A stretch of DNA of 64,000 bases from Pontiella sulfatireligans (GCF_900890705.1 NZ_CAAHFH010000002.1:1426001-1490000); one strand, 5' to 3'. Shown: positions 41,934-51,960, counted from the first letter of the stretch. A program made the numbers and translations. The notes: a model not told the origin generated them from the sequence alone.

Positions 41934-42036
41934 CCGCCTTGTTGGCCGAGTTAGTCCGAAAGTTGGGCTTTGGCCGTTTGATTCGTCCGCTTTGTATAAG
42001 AGCGGTGCAAATTGTAACTCAAGACGGAGAAAGAAA

Positions 42037-43340
42037 ATGGCCCTGGAAATAATCCGGAAAAAAGACAAATCCCTGAAATCAAAATGGTGGTATGGCCGCT
42101 TTGAAATAAACGGGAAAAAGAAAAATACGAATCTCGGCATTGAGATTAAAGGTAAGATTCCCCCCACTCTTCGAGAAATTGGAGATCCTCTGTTTGAAAG
42201 GTCCCGCGCGCAGGCTCAGGTAGCGCTGGATAATCTGATTAAGGAAGCTAGGAGCCAGAAGGCGGCGGAAAAGCATCTGCAGGATCTTTATGAGCTGAAA
42301 GCAGGCGATGCCCTACAGAATGCCAAGCTCACGGCGCTCGAAACGATTTGGGATGAGCTACCGGCAAAAAAAACACGGTCGGAGCGCTGGAGACGGACGC
42401 AGCACAATTCATTGAATAAATTTCGGGAATTCGTTACCGGAAACCACCCGAGTGTCGAACACATGGCACAGGTTACCCATACAATGGCTAAGGAGTGGAT
42501 GAGGAAGATCGAAGATGCCGGCTACGGGGCTGAGACCTACAACCATAAGTTGATCCTGCTTCGCAGTGTATTTGTTCCGTCAGCCGGCACGGGTGTGCTG
42601 CGTAACCCCTTTGATGGAATCCCTCCAAAAAGAAAAACCAACGTACATCGCGAGCCCTTCACGGAAGATGAGATCGAAAAAGTTATCTCTCACTGTGATG
42701 ACCTGTTCCGCCCGGTTTTCATCACCGGTCTGAGTACAGCCATGCGCCGGGGTGATTGCTGTCAGCTGAAATGGGAATCCGTAGACCTTGATAATGACTT
42801 TATTTCGGTAAAAACCTCCAAAACGGGTGAAACGGCCGAGATCCCGCTTTCCCCATTCTGAAGGCGGAGATTCTGAAGCAAAAGCAGTCTGGCGTGTATG
42901 TCTTTCCGGAAGCAGCCAAGATGTACGAGGAGAATAACCACGGTATCAGCTGGCGACTTCAACAGGCGCTCAAAGCATCGGACATCAAAACTACAAAACC
43001 GGCAGTGGGCAAAAAGAACGCCTCCAATATTAAGGGATTCCATTCTCTGCGCACCACATAGATTACGATGGCGCTCACTGCCGGCGTTCCCATTGAGCTG
43101 GTGCGACGGGTGACGGGCCACTCCACCGTGAACATTGTGTTGAAGCATTATTTCCGTCCGGGGCGGGAAGATTTCCGGGAAGCCTTGGAATCCACTCTGC
43201 CCCGCGCCCTGACTGGCGAGATTCGGAAACAGAAAACACCAGCGGAGATGCTGAATGAGTTGGCGGACAATGCGGATGATTTGAAAAAGAAGAAACTCGT
43301 CAAAGAAATTCGGAAAATTGCAGAAATGTTGGCGGCGTAG
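42037..43340 (+). pseudogene. Tyrosine recombinase/integrase, inactivated
   Basis: The first part (42037-42861) starts MALEIIRKKDKSLKSKWWYG, with a SAM-like core-binding domain and the catalytic R region TGLSTAMRRGDCCQLKW. It stops at TGA after ETAEIPLSPF because one base is missing in the C-run near 42851-42854. The second part (to 43340) gives ILKAEILKQKQSGVYVF, FHSLRTT, a TAG stop at 43059-43061 (probably TGG originally, since homologues read RTTW), then LVRRVTGHSTVNIVLKHYF with the catalytic H and Tyr. Two inactivating changes are thus present in about 430 codons. It is the island's integrase, next to attL as expected. Confidence 0.88.
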
Positions 43341-43382
43341 GAATCAAACCACGGAAGAAAAAAGGGCTCCAGGATGGAGCCC

Positions 43383-43397
43383 TTCCAACCTATGGAA
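43383..43397. repeat. TTCCA-N5-TGGAA palindrome near the integrase end
   Basis: TTCCA, ACCTA, TGGAA at the 3' end of the small minus-strand gene that follows; another of the nine exact copies. Confidence 0.6.
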
Positions 43398-43581
43398 GTT
43401 TCGCTTCCAGGTCTTTGGCAGAGTCGCCTTTGCTCCAGGTCTGGAGAATTTCAAGGCGGGTCTGATTGACGTGGTTGTACATTCCGCGGGCTTCTTCACC
43501 GGTGACGGCCTGGTCGTCGAGCATGGGCTCGATGAGGGCAGTCAGTTCGTTGAGGTGAGTAACCGCCTTTATCATATTCAT
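43390..43581 (-). CDS. Small hypothetical protein
   Basis: A 63-residue, helix-rich, acidic protein (MNMIKAVTHLNELTALIEPM, LEILQTWSKGDSAKDLEAKL). Its ATG overlaps the stop of the sulfatase fragment by one base (TAATG), so it was probably translated with that sulfatase. No recognised family. It may be a remnant of the same operon. Confidence 0.45.
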   Translation of the reverse strand: MNMIKAVTHLNELTALIEPMLDDQAVTGEEARGMYNHVNQTRLEILQTWSKGDSAKDLEAKLP

Positions 43582-43820
43582 TAATTACCATTTTCAAGAG
43601 CTTCATCCATCAGTTCGCGATGACGCTGCAAAACGGGTTTCTGTTCCGGTTGTATGGCTAAATTAGTAATGTTCCACGGATCGTCGTCCGCATAGAGTTC
43701 TTCCGATCCATCGGCGTAGCGGATGTAGTGATGGGTCTGCGTTTTAATCGCATGGTTCCCTTCGAGATAGGTCATCAATGCTGGGCGCCAGCATCTTCTT
43801 TGGGGGTCGAGCGACGATAG
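43581..43820 (-). pseudogene. C-terminal fragment of a sulfatase
   Basis: About 79 codons without a start: WRPALMTYLEGNHAIKTQ, HHYIRYADGSEELYADDDPW and NITNLA are the characteristic C-terminal segment of arylsulfatase-like enzymes (type I sulfatases), which are numerous in this bacterial group. The N-terminal catalytic part, including the formylglycine Cys/Ser, is missing; an in-frame TAG lies just upstream. It is a decayed gene carried in the island. Confidence 0.75.
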
Positions 43821-43833
43821 CTACATTGGCTCA

Positions 43834-44127
43834 ATGATGGAGGTCACCCCAATCACCGACCCGAGGACCTACGACAGACTCAAGAACGCCCCTCGTGACA
43901 CAAAAGCGCTGGAATGGCACACAAAAACCAGCATCTTCACCCAGTACCTCCTCGACGAAGACCGCTCATTCGCTCAGATTCCCGATCACGAATCCTATAA
44001 AGGGCAACATCGACTAACAAATTTGCTAGAAAGAGCGGGTCTGCGCATCAATAGAAGGCTAGAGGCCGCACAGCTAAAAAACGAGGAATACCACCGCCGA
44101 CAGAACAACCACCGCAACTCCCATTAG
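43834..44127 (+). CDS. Hypothetical protein of unknown family
   Basis: A 97-residue charged protein (TDPRTYDRLKNAPRDTKALE, SFAQIPDHESYKGQHRLTN, LLERAGLRINRRLEAAQLK). I do not recognise it. No clear ribosome-binding site, and the surroundings are gene remnants, so it may itself be a remnant of a larger protein. Confidence 0.35.
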   Translation: MMEVTPITDPRTYDRLKNAPRDTKALEWHTKTSIFTQYLLDEDRSFAQIPDHESYKGQHRLTNLLERAGLRINRRLEAAQLKNEEYHRRQNNHRNSH

Positions 44128-44234
44128 GTTTAAGGGGTGATTTTGTTAACACGGGCTGAAACATTAGAAAACAGGCTGGTTCGGGAAGAAATTTAGACGG
44201 CATTTCAATAAGGGGGCAACGGGGCCAGAAGCAA

Positions 44235-44263
44235 AAAACATCATTTCATAGGTCTGACCCCTT
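44235..44263 (-). repeat. 29-bp repeat, left inverted copy
   Basis: On the minus strand it reads AAGGGGTCAG, A, CCTATGAAATGATGTTTT. The plus-strand copy at 55056-55084 differs in one base. The pair brackets the PQQ/ABC operon. The GGGGTCAG..TATGAAATGA pattern resembles sequences near REP-associated Y1 transposase genes; no such transposase is present here. Confidence 0.8.
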
Positions 44264-44398
44264 GCCTGAATAACGGCTATGGAAGGCTATTTTTTGTTTG
44301 ACCGGAACCTCTAATGGGTGCCCCCTTTTTTGCCCAAGATGCTGACGGAAGGAAATAATACAGAGGTCGAACAACAGGCTTAAAATGTTGGGCGGATC

Positions 44399-47300
44399 TT
44401 ACTCCTTAATTATTTCGAGCCCGGATAGGATTGCCCCCATGTCCAAAGTCCGGGGAGTCATTGTGACCGTCAGATTTCCATCGGCGCACTGGATACGCCG
44501 AAACTCTTTGACAATACCCACACGACAAGCGCCCGCTTCTGTTAAAACATCAAGATTCTCAATAACCGTCTTCCCGTTTAACGATAGGTCAAACACACGA
44601 TCTTCAGGTTTAATCTCGAAAGGTTCTGCAAAATAGAGGCGAACTGTATACGTGTCAACATCCCCTACCTCACTTGACTGTTTAGCATCAACACGCTCTG
44701 AAACAGTTCCGGGGGAACCAGATACCTTCGCAACCAGATAGGGATCCAGACTAAAGTCCGTGCTTTGTGCCTTTAAGTTATGGCCCTCAATGACGATGAC
44801 ATTCTGCCCCTTCAGTAACAGCTTAGAAAGTGGGATCTCAAAGGTATCCCAGATCCCGCGTTTCCGTTCATGCCCCCCTCGTGTTGACGCCACTTTTTTC
44901 CCGTTGATGTATGCGGTAAAATAATCATCATATCCAATCCGAAGCGAAAGAGCTGAAACCTTAGACGGGTCAGAAATAGAAAATGTCTTTCGAATGAAAA
45001 CTGAGGCATATTCCCCTTTCATATCCTTCAATTCTGTTGCGTCGTCATCATCACCATACCCAAACCCCGCTTTGCCGCGCGCCCATGCCGAGTCATCAAA
45101 GTGCCGCTCAACCCAGTTGTCGGCTGGCTTTTTACCAGCAAGATAGGCCCATTCATCCGATTTGCGAATGAGTTCTTCGCTCGCCTCTTTCCCCGATGCG
45201 CTCGATTCTCTCGATTCGCCACCCTCAAGTTGAAGGGTCACAGAATTAAGATTCTCGGCACATGAGGCGTAAACCCAATTCTTCTCTGCATCCCCAAAAC
45301 GAGCGGCATTGCCTAAATGCCATTTTACCGCCCCCACGATGCGAACCGTCGGATCAGGAGATTCTCCGCCAACACTCGGATAATCCACCCAGAATGTTTT
45401 GCCCTCTTTGCGATCCCCCGGGGCACCAAAGTTCAATCCGATCCGATGAATCGTCTTATCCTTTGGCTTTAAGATAGTACTGGTTGTCCAGAATTCTAAA
45501 TCCGGCATATGAACCATCGCCAGCGAGGTCTGATTCTGATATGGACAGGTGCATGTACGGGTATAATCCGGCGCACTCAAAACGCCATCGGCCACAATTA
45601 GATTGGCAGAACATCCTGATTTAAACCCGCCAAAACTCCCCGTCCCCCCATCGCCTTGAAGATCATAAAAACTGGCCGCACCCGATCTGAAAGTGAGCAG
45701 GTTTTCAGAAGCAATCGGGTAGTTACATCCGTAGGTACGTTTCCACGACCAGGACTCCTGACAGTCCGTAATCGGATTGATTCGAAAAACCGGCTTTCCG
45801 GTTAGCAGATCCCAGGCTCCGCTTTCTGTAATAATACGGTCTGAATGGAGAATTGGAAAGGTATTGTATTCGATGGCCGAATCCCAGATAACGCTTCCGT
45901 CCGCACTCTTCAAGGCCAACATGCGAGTTCCCTTGCCCTCACCGTATATATCACGAGACGGGCGGGTTGAATGCAGCAGGATTTTGTGCTTCAGCGAAAA
46001 GCTACTGAAGGAACCAAATATATCATCTAATTTTTCCCATTTGACGGTTCCATCCTTTAAATTATAGGCAATGAGCTTCGCTGCCGGCATGGACTTTCCG
46101 CGCTGCATCACCACCCGTTTCAGATAGGTAGGAACCCGGTCAATAGCAAAAAGAGTCTGATCCCCAACCGCAATCCCATTGTGAAGATAGCCATGCTCAG
46201 CGGTTGTGGTCCAAACAACCTGGCCCGTATGACGATTCATAACCACCAGTTTTTGACTCGCACTTTTGTTGAGTATGCGGGGATCATCCAGTCTTCTGCT
46301 TTTTTTCTTTGCTCCCTGAGGATTGATTTCCTCAGCTAAATGAGGCTCTTCGATTTTCCCGTCTATATTAACAAACTGAGTAAAATCGGAACCCGCAATC
46401 AGCAAATCGTCCTGTACGCCAATATAACCCCAGTCAACCTTACCGGGCAAATACAGCGTCTTGATGGTTTCTCCCGTTTCAACATTTAGCATTAGACACT
46501 TTTCATCTTGAAGCACATACAGAATATCCTCTGTCGCAACAAAATTACTTCCGCGCATGTTCGCTCCCGGCTTGTGATCCTGGTTATATCCAACCGCAAG
46601 GGGATCTGGGTCATACGCTTCTGTAAAGAAAACCCCGACCGTATTTAACTGAGGCAACTCCCGCTTCCATAAAATACGCCCGGTATACACGTCGCGAGCC
46701 GAAAAACTATCGGTCCCCTGAATAAACAATCGCCCCCCAATAACCTGTTCAGAGGGTCCATGAGCATGGCGCGGCAGCACATCCATATTCGAACTCCCCC
46801 CCCACCACAAGACCCCCAGAGGCAGTTTGACGCGACGGTCATCCGACTTCGCCGTCTGAGCAATGGATCCGTAGTTATGAGTCCATGGCGCGGCGCCCTT
46901 GAGCGCGCCCCGACGAGTAACAACCATCCCGAGCTTCCCTTTTTCGACCGAATACCCCTGAGACGTAATACCAGCAGGAAGCTTCGTTGCGTCCTTCGGA
47001 CCGAGAATAAAAAGTGTTCCACCATACGGACGGAGGTTTTCTAGTAATTTAACGGTGTCAGCAGTTGATAATGACGCCGTGGGCCCGGTAACAGCTAATT
47101 CAATTGCATAGGGAGCCAAATCAAATGATGAAGGGGTGCCGACCTGTGCGGTCACGCTCGTTCCATAAATCCCTGCGTCATCAAGAAGCTTACGGGCACG
47201 AGCAACCTTTTCAGCGGACGGGTCGAGAATGATCACATCATGTTCCGTCTTTTTTATAAGAGCAACAGCAAGAGAGATGTCATCCAAACCAGTCATAAGC

Positions 47301-48703
47301 GCCCACCCGCTCCGGGATTTGGTTTGAGCCAGCAATTCGTCCACAAGCGAGTCTTCTTCAACTGTCGTCGCCAGAGGTTTCTTTACCGCCGCAACCTCTC
47401 TCATTTTTCCTTTTCCAAAGGCCATGACGCAACCATCCTCCGTCACAGCAAACAAATGATCATCTGCAGCCACCAAGCGCACAATCGTTCCTTTTACGGG
47501 GAGCGTCCAAGCAACGGACGGCGCGTCACGCGTGAGATCAATGGCGGTAATCTGTCCGCCCCCTGCAGCATACAATCGGGTTCCAGCTCGTATCAGATCG
47601 CCCCGAGCATCCGCATCAACCGTCCAAAGAGGCGTCAGCGATTGAATCTTGCCTGTCTGATCCGTCTGATATGCACGAACAGTCTTCCCGGAGGCATATG
47701 TTATTCCATCGGCGACGACAGGCGTACCCTGTATAAAATTGATCGCCTTACTCTTTCCCTCGATATCCACCTGAGTGACCCCCAGCGCATCCGGCCCTTG
47801 GCGCTCACGTGTATAATAATAATCTCCACCAGAGGCGGTGAAATCGCCCCCCGAATTCTTCGACTGCTTATCAAAATCGTAGCGCAACATCTCGCCGGTT
47901 TCACGGTCTAATATGGCAGGAACCGAACGCCCCCCCGGCACAATCAATCGTTCCTTGTTAACAGCAAACGCTCCCTGAGGTGAAACGCTGGCAAACGCCA
48001 TACTGGGCTTATGAGGCTGAGCTCGATATTTTATACTATCATGGTCATTCAACCAGACAACCTGACCGGTCTCGGCATCCAGCGCGTAGATGAAAACCCC
48101 CATAAAGGGCCATATTCCAGAAGAAAAATAAACGGTTCCATCTTCAACAACAGGACCGCCACGAATCGGCCACATGGAAATGACACGACGGTTGCCAATC
48201 AATTTTTTAGATGCTGGCGCCGCGTTAAATTTCCAGACCTCTTCGCCGGTTGAAATATTCAAACAGTAAAAGAATCCATCATCGGAACCAAAATACACAG
48301 CCCCTTCAGCGGCAACCGGCTCTAGGCGAATCGGTCCATCGCAAAAATAAGTCCATTGAATGGCACCACTACGCGTATCAATGGCGACCATTTTATCACT
48401 GTCATTGAACCCGATGAGTAGGGTATGTCCAAATACAATCGGCTCGAACGCTTTGTCATACTGCATCAGAAAGTTATTCAAAGGGCTATCCCACACCTGA
48501 ACTCGCGGCGTAAAGGTATGCTGCCAGATAAGTGATGGCCGGGCATCTGGAAGTGAATCTGTGCTTACAGCGGAGCGTGCAGAATCATAACGCCACATGG
48601 GCCAATCCCCTGCCCAAGATGAACCGGATGCCACGACAGCGATCGAGATCCAGATCGCCTTGCTGAACCTTAAACAAAAATCTTTATACAAGAATTTATT
48701 CAT
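44399..48703 (-). CDS. Exported PQQ-like double-propeller protein with methyltransferase-like and malectin-like domains
   Basis: A 1434-residue exported protein (signal about 10-32, FSKAIWISIAVVASGSSWAG). First PQQ-like propeller about 35-430 (VAIDTRSGAIQWTYF, CLNISTGEEVWKF). Rossmann/methyltransferase-like domain about 445-620 (WALMTGLDDISLAVAL, VIILDPSAEKVARARKLLDD), lacking the GxGxG of SAM enzymes. Second propeller about 640-1090 (ARDVYTGRILWKREL, VMNRHTGQVVWT), with Cys in TYGCNYP, FKSGCSANL and YTRTCTCPYQNQ. Galactose-binding-like domain about 1180-1310 (FDDSAWARGKAGFGYG) and a malectin-like end (YTVRLYFAEPFE). Large proteins of this type occur in Planctomycetes and Verrucomicrobia with unknown roles. 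Last gene of the island operon, 62 bp after a ModA-like gene. Confidence 0.85.
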   Translation of the reverse strand: MNKFLYKDFCLRFSKAIWISIAVVASGSSWAGDWPMWRYDSARSAVSTDSLPDARPSLIWQHTFTPRVQVWDSPLNNFLMQYDKAFEPIVFGHTLLIGFNDSDKMVAIDTRSGAIQWTYFCDGPIRLEPVAAEGAVYFGSDDGFFYCLNISTGEEVWKFNAAPASKKLIGNRRVISMWPIRGGPVVEDGTVYFSSGIWPFMGVFIYALDAETGQVVWLNDHDSIKYRAQPHKPSMAFASVSPQGAFAVNKERLIVPGGRSVPAILDRETGEMLRYDFDKQSKNSGGDFTASGGDYYYTRERQGPDALGVTQVDIEGKSKAINFIQGTPVVADGITYASGKTVRAYQTDQTGKIQSLTPLWTVDADARGDLIRAGTRLYAAGGGQITAIDLTRDAPSVAWTLPVKGTIVRLVAADDHLFAVTEDGCVMAFGKGKMREVAAVKKPLATTVEEDSLVDELLAQTKSRSGWALMTGLDDISLAVALIKKTEHDVIILDPSAEKVARARKLLDDAGIYGTSVTAQVGTPSSFDLAPYAIELAVTGPTASLSTADTVKLLENLRPYGGTLFILGPKDATKLPAGITSQGYSVEKGKLGMVVTRRGALKGAAPWTHNYGSIAQTAKSDDRRVKLPLGVLWWGGSSNMDVLPRHAHGPSEQVIGGRLFIQGTDSFSARDVYTGRILWKRELPQLNTVGVFFTEAYDPDPLAVGYNQDHKPGANMRGSNFVATEDILYVLQDEKCLMLNVETGETIKTLYLPGKVDWGYIGVQDDLLIAGSDFTQFVNIDGKIEEPHLAEEINPQGAKKKSRRLDDPRILNKSASQKLVVMNRHTGQVVWTTTAEHGYLHNGIAVGDQTLFAIDRVPTYLKRVVMQRGKSMPAAKLIAYNLKDGTVKWEKLDDIFGSFSSFSLKHKILLHSTRPSRDIYGEGKGTRMLALKSADGSVIWDSAIEYNTFPILHSDRIITESGAWDLLTGKPVFRINPITDCQESWSWKRTYGCNYPIASENLLTFRSGAASFYDLQGDGGTGSFGGFKSGCSANLIVADGVLSAPDYTRTCTCPYQNQTSLAMVHMPDLEFWTTSTILKPKDKTIHRIGLNFGAPGDRKEGKTFWVDYPSVGGESPDPTVRIVGAVKWHLGNAARFGDAEKNWVYASCAENLNSVTLQLEGGESRESSASGKEASEELIRKSDEWAYLAGKKPADNWVERHFDDSAWARGKAGFGYGDDDDATELKDMKGEYASVFIRKTFSISDPSKVSALSLRIGYDDYFTAYINGKKVASTRGGHERKRGIWDTFEIPLSKLLLKGQNVIVIEGHNLKAQSTDFSLDPYLVAKVSGSPGTVSERVDAKQSSEVGDVDTYTVRLYFAEPFEIKPEDRVFDLSLNGKTVIENLDVLTEAGACRVGIVKEFRRIQCADGNLTVTMTPRTLDMGAILSGLEIIKE

Positions 48704-48765
48704 TACACACAAACCCTATCGTTATTGTAGCCGCAAATAATTTAACGTGAGACCGTATTCCACGA

Positions 48766-49623
48766 CTACATCCCCTGCACATTCCCGTTTTTGTATTCCT
48801 GTTTACGCAGAATATCAGAAACGCCGAACCCATACTTCTCGAGAACATCCTTCGCCCGATCGGAAATGACAAACTGCATGAATTTTTCAGATTCTTCCAG
48901 TTGTTTTGAACATTTCAGCGAGCAGATCGTGACGCGTACCGGCGTGAGTTTATAGGATTTCCCCGTGGCACTAGTGATCGCGTCCACATACGGAACCGGC
49001 AGGTGCCGGGTGATCGGAATACGATCAATTGTGTCACGGCGCAAAGCGGCCACGGCATCCCAGACCAGGGCCGCATCAGCATTTTTCATCACCACCAGAT
49101 TCGCCACGAAAGAGCCGCTACGATGGATGATGATGTTTTTCTTTTGACCCAAGGCATCGAGGTTCATTCCGGCATTCGCAAACAGGGTCGGCAACATGCG
49201 ACCCAAGGTGGAGAGCTTGTAGTCGGTCAAAGCCAATTGCACATCGTCACGGGCCAGATCATTCAACGTGCAAATATTTTTGGGATTGCCTTTTTGAACA
49301 ATGATAACGGGGTAAACCTCTCCAAGCGTCCAGCCGTTCACGGCTAAATGTTTACTCATGATGATATCAAGGAACGGGTCGTGCGAGACATAAAGATCGC
49401 CTTCGGCCTGCAACTCGATATTGGCCAGCAGCTCCCCTGAGCCCGCAGAGTTGATTTCAATCGTCTGCCCGCTTTCTTCCGTATAGATCTCAGCCAGCTC
49501 TTCAAAAACAGGGCGCATCGTTCCGCCGACATGACAGACTAGCGGCAAAGCTGATTTTTCTTTCGATGAGCATCCGCTCAAAACAGCCGCCGAAAGCAAT
49601 AGAATCAATAAGTTCGTTTTCAT
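48766..49623 (-). CDS. ModA-type substrate-binding lipoprotein (1)
   Basis: A 285-residue lipoprotein (MKTNLLILLLSAAVLSGCSS, lipid Cys18). The mature part matches the molybdate/tungstate binding-protein family: VCHVGGTMRPVFEELAEIY, INSAGSGELLANIELQAEGDL, SHDPFLDIIMSK, VQKGNPKNICTLNDLA and ADAALVWDAVAAL. The ligand is presumably an oxyanion, but residues that would tell molybdate from tungstate or sulfate cannot be judged. It overlaps the ABC ATPase gene before it by 4 bp. A second, different ModA-like protein is encoded in the same operon. Confidence 0.85.
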   Translation of the reverse strand: MKTNLLILLLSAAVLSGCSSKEKSALPLVCHVGGTMRPVFEELAEIYTEESGQTIEINSAGSGELLANIELQAEGDLYVSHDPFLDIIMSKHLAVNGWTLGEVYPVIIVQKGNPKNICTLNDLARDDVQLALTDYKLSTLGRMLPTLFANAGMNLDALGQKKNIIIHRSGSFVANLVVMKNADAALVWDAVAALRRDTIDRIPITRHLPVPYVDAITSATGKSYKLTPVRVTICSLKCSKQLEESEKFMQFVISDRAKDVLEKYGFGVSDILRKQEYKNGNVQGM

Positions 49624-50342
49624 AATGTAGCCCCGTTAATGTTAAACAGTCGTTGTACAGCTTCGTGGCCGCTTTCCTCTAATATCTCTTTAAGAACTCC
49701 GGTTTCGATCAACTGGCCTCCGTGCATCACGCCAACACCATCGGACACTTGTTCGGCCTCGGCGCGGCTATGGCAGACATGAAGCGTGGCCAGATTGAAC
49801 CTCTTCTGCACACGGCACAATTCCGTGCAGATTTCATAGCGGGCCGGTTCGTCCAGCGAGCAGAGCGGTTCATCGAGAATCAGCAGGCGCGGTCGACAGG
49901 CCAATGCGCGAGCCAACGCGACCTTCTGTCGCTCTCCTCCGCTGAGCCCGCGGATGGCCCGATCGAGCAAGGGCGTCAGACCCAGAGTCTCAACCACCTC
50001 TGCGGTCTCCGCCGCCGCCTGATCGAAGGACAGGCCTCGCACAATCAACGGAAACACGATATTGCGCTGCACAGAGAGATGAGGAAAAAGTCCACCATCC
50101 TGCGGAACATAGCCGACCCCGCGGAAACGCGGTTCAAGCTCAGTAACGTCCTCCCCGTGAATGCGAATGCGACCCGTCTCAATTCTCGCCAGACCACAAA
50201 CCGCTTTGAGCAACAGACTTTTCCCGGAGCCGGTGTGCCCCATCAGCGTGAAATATTCGCCCTCGCCAATCGTCAATGAAAGTTTGCCGACAGAAAACAG
50301 GCCCGCACGCATCGAAAGATCTTTAATTTCGAGCGCGTTCAT
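49620..50342 (-). CDS. ABC transporter ATPase, ModC/CysA-like
   Basis: A 240-residue nucleotide-binding subunit of an importer. Walker A GHTGSGKSLLLKAVCG, Q-loop GYVPQDGGLFPHLSV, signature LSGGERQKVALARALA, Walker B LLILDEPLCSLDEPA and His switch in VCHSRAEAE are all present. There is no C-terminal TOBE/Mop regulatory domain, unlike full-length ModC. Its start overlaps the permease stop by 4 bp and its stop overlaps the binding protein start by 4 bp, a three-gene ModABC-like unit. Confidence 0.92.
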   Translation of the reverse strand: MNALEIKDLSMRAGLFSVGKLSLTIGEGEYFTLMGHTGSGKSLLLKAVCGLARIETGRIRIHGEDVTELEPRFRGVGYVPQDGGLFPHLSVQRNIVFPLIVRGLSFDQAAAETAEVVETLGLTPLLDRAIRGLSGGERQKVALARALACRPRLLILDEPLCSLDEPARYEICTELCRVQKRFNLATLHVCHSRAEAEQVSDGVGVMHGGQLIETGVLKEILEESGHEAVQRLFNINGATL

Positions 50343-51193
50343 GAACGCCCCCTTTCAAGAAAGTGAATCGCGACCAACCCTGCACTGGTGAGGACCAGCA
50401 TAATCAGTGCAATTGCCAGCGAGACCTCGATGTTCCCAACGCTCAATTCGAGCCACATCATCGTCGGCATCACCTGTACCCGCGAACCGGTTCCCACAAA
50501 AACCATCAGCGGACCGAACACGCCGATTCCGCGCGCCCAGACGAGAATGCACCCCGCCAGCACACCCGGGCGAGCCAACGGCAACGAGACTTTCCAAAAC
50601 GCCTGCCATTGCGAACAACCGAGCGTACAGGCCACCTGCTCCAGCTCACACAACCCCGTATCGAATGCCGCCTTGATGGAGCGAATGCCGTACGACATCG
50701 AGATAACATACTGGCAAAGCACAATGCCGATCCACGAGACCAGCGAAATCCCCACCCCGCTGAGCGCCTGTTTCAGCGCGTGTCCTACCCCAAAACCAAA
50801 AAAAGCGAGCAGAGAAATACCAATCACAACCGGCGGCAGAAAAATCGGAACATCGACGAGCGTATTACACAGCGAATGGCCGGGAAAACGGTAGCGGCTC
50901 AAGGCATAGCCTGCGGGCACCGCCGTAATAATCACCAGCGCCAGGGTCGTCAGCGAAGTAATCAGGCTCAGCCGCAACGCACGCAAAATGGCATCGGCAG
51001 TAAAGAGCTTCCAGATTTCACCCGCCGAAAACTTTTGCCCCGCCAGATACATCACATCTGCGGCAATCAATCCGACCACGATCGCCACACAAAACAAAAG
51101 CATCCCCGTGCACAACAGGGAAAGCGGATGAATGCGCGGGCCGACCATTTCCAGCCGCTCCTCCCGCATGTGAATAGACGGCTTCTTCTTCAT
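50339..51193 (-). CDS. ABC transporter permease, ModB/CysT-like
   Basis: A 284-residue inner-membrane protein with six predicted helices. The EAA loop is visible as ELEQVACTLGCSQWQAFWKVSLPLA (A..G........P). VPIFLPPVVIGISLLAFFGFG and ILVWARGIGVFGPLMVFVG are typical of molybdate/sulfate permeases. It partners the ATPase (50342) and the two ModA-like proteins on either side. It overlaps the upstream binding-protein gene by 4 bp. Confidence 0.92.
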   Translation of the reverse strand: MKKKPSIHMREERLEMVGPRIHPLSLLCTGMLLFCVAIVVGLIAADVMYLAGQKFSAGEIWKLFTADAILRALRLSLITSLTTLALVIITAVPAGYALSRYRFPGHSLCNTLVDVPIFLPPVVIGISLLAFFGFGVGHALKQALSGVGISLVSWIGIVLCQYVISMSYGIRSIKAAFDTGLCELEQVACTLGCSQWQAFWKVSLPLARPGVLAGCILVWARGIGVFGPLMVFVGTGSRVQVMPTMMWLELSVGNIEVSLAIALIMLVLTSAGLVAIHFLERGRS

Positions 51194-51960
51194 TCGGCCA
51201 TCTCAACTCCCGCAAAACCCGCCTGCTCGAAAATCTGTTGGCCTTCTGGTCCGGCCATAAATTGAATAAACGCGCGAGCCGCAACCGACTGGGGAGCGGT
51301 CTTCATCAAGGCGCACGCCACCATCGAAACTTCTTCTGCCGTTGGGTCGAGACGCAGAACATCCACGCTATCGATTACGGTCGCCGCCGTGGAATCCCAA
51401 ACCACCGCCGCATCAACGGCGTTCATCTTCACCCAGACCGCCAGCTCATTCACGGTCAGCGACTCTTCATCCACCACCTGATCCCACGCAAGCCCGGCGC
51501 GATCCAGCATCAGCGCACAGAGCCGCCCGACTTGACAGGCCTTCGGATTCCCCAGCCCGGTCTTGATCCCCGGACGAATCAGATCCGTCAGACCCTCGAT
51601 GTTTTTGGGATTACCCTTGGCGACAATCAGCACAGGAATCAACCGGGCGACCGGAACCGATTCTTCAACCAACCCCGTCAATTCATTCAGGCGATCGACA
51701 TACCAGACATCGCCGGGCAGAAAAAGGTCGGCCGCCGGATCTCGCTGCACACGGGCCAGCACAACACCGCTTCCCGCATAATCCACCTCCACGTCCGTTC
51801 CCGTTTGCCGTGTAAATTCCGCGCGTAGCGCCTCAACGGCATCGCGCAGCCCCGCCCCGGCATACAGCGAAACCGCCTCCGGCTTCTGCGATCCGCATCC
51901 CGCGCAAAGCATCGCCAGCACTCCAAGCCCCATCCATAAACGATTTCTATTTATCATCAC
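51190..51960 (-). CDS. ModA-type substrate-binding lipoprotein (2)
   Basis: A 256-residue lipoprotein (lipobox LCAGC, Cys about 22). Family pattern: SLYAGAGLRDAVEALRAEF, VDYAGSGVVLARVQRDPAADLF, LFLPGDVWYVDRLNE, VAKGNPKNIEGLTDLI and VDAAVVWDSTAATVI. It is clearly divergent from the first ModA-like protein of the operon, so the importer may recognise two ligands or the proteins may act in sequence. Overlaps the MacB-like ATPase and the permease by 4 bp each. Confidence 0.87.
   Translation of the reverse strand: MMINRNRLWMGLGVLAMLCAGCGSQKPEAVSLYAGAGLRDAVEALRAEFTRQTGTDVEVDYAGSGVVLARVQRDPAADLFLPGDVWYVDRLNELTGLVEESVPVARLIPVLIVAKGNPKNIEGLTDLIRPGIKTGLGNPKACQVGRLCALMLDRAGLAWDQVVDEESLTVNELAVWVKMNAVDAAVVWDSTAATVIDSVDVLRLDPTAEEVSMVACALMKTAPQSVAARAFIQFMAGPEGQQIFEQAGFAGVEMAE

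Noticed and set aside
44399..48703. Calling the giant protein a PQQ-dependent alcohol dehydrogenase
   Set aside because: It has two propellers without the catalytic Asp/Glu set or vicinal Cys pattern of quinoprotein dehydrogenases and has extra domains, so only the fold is claimed.
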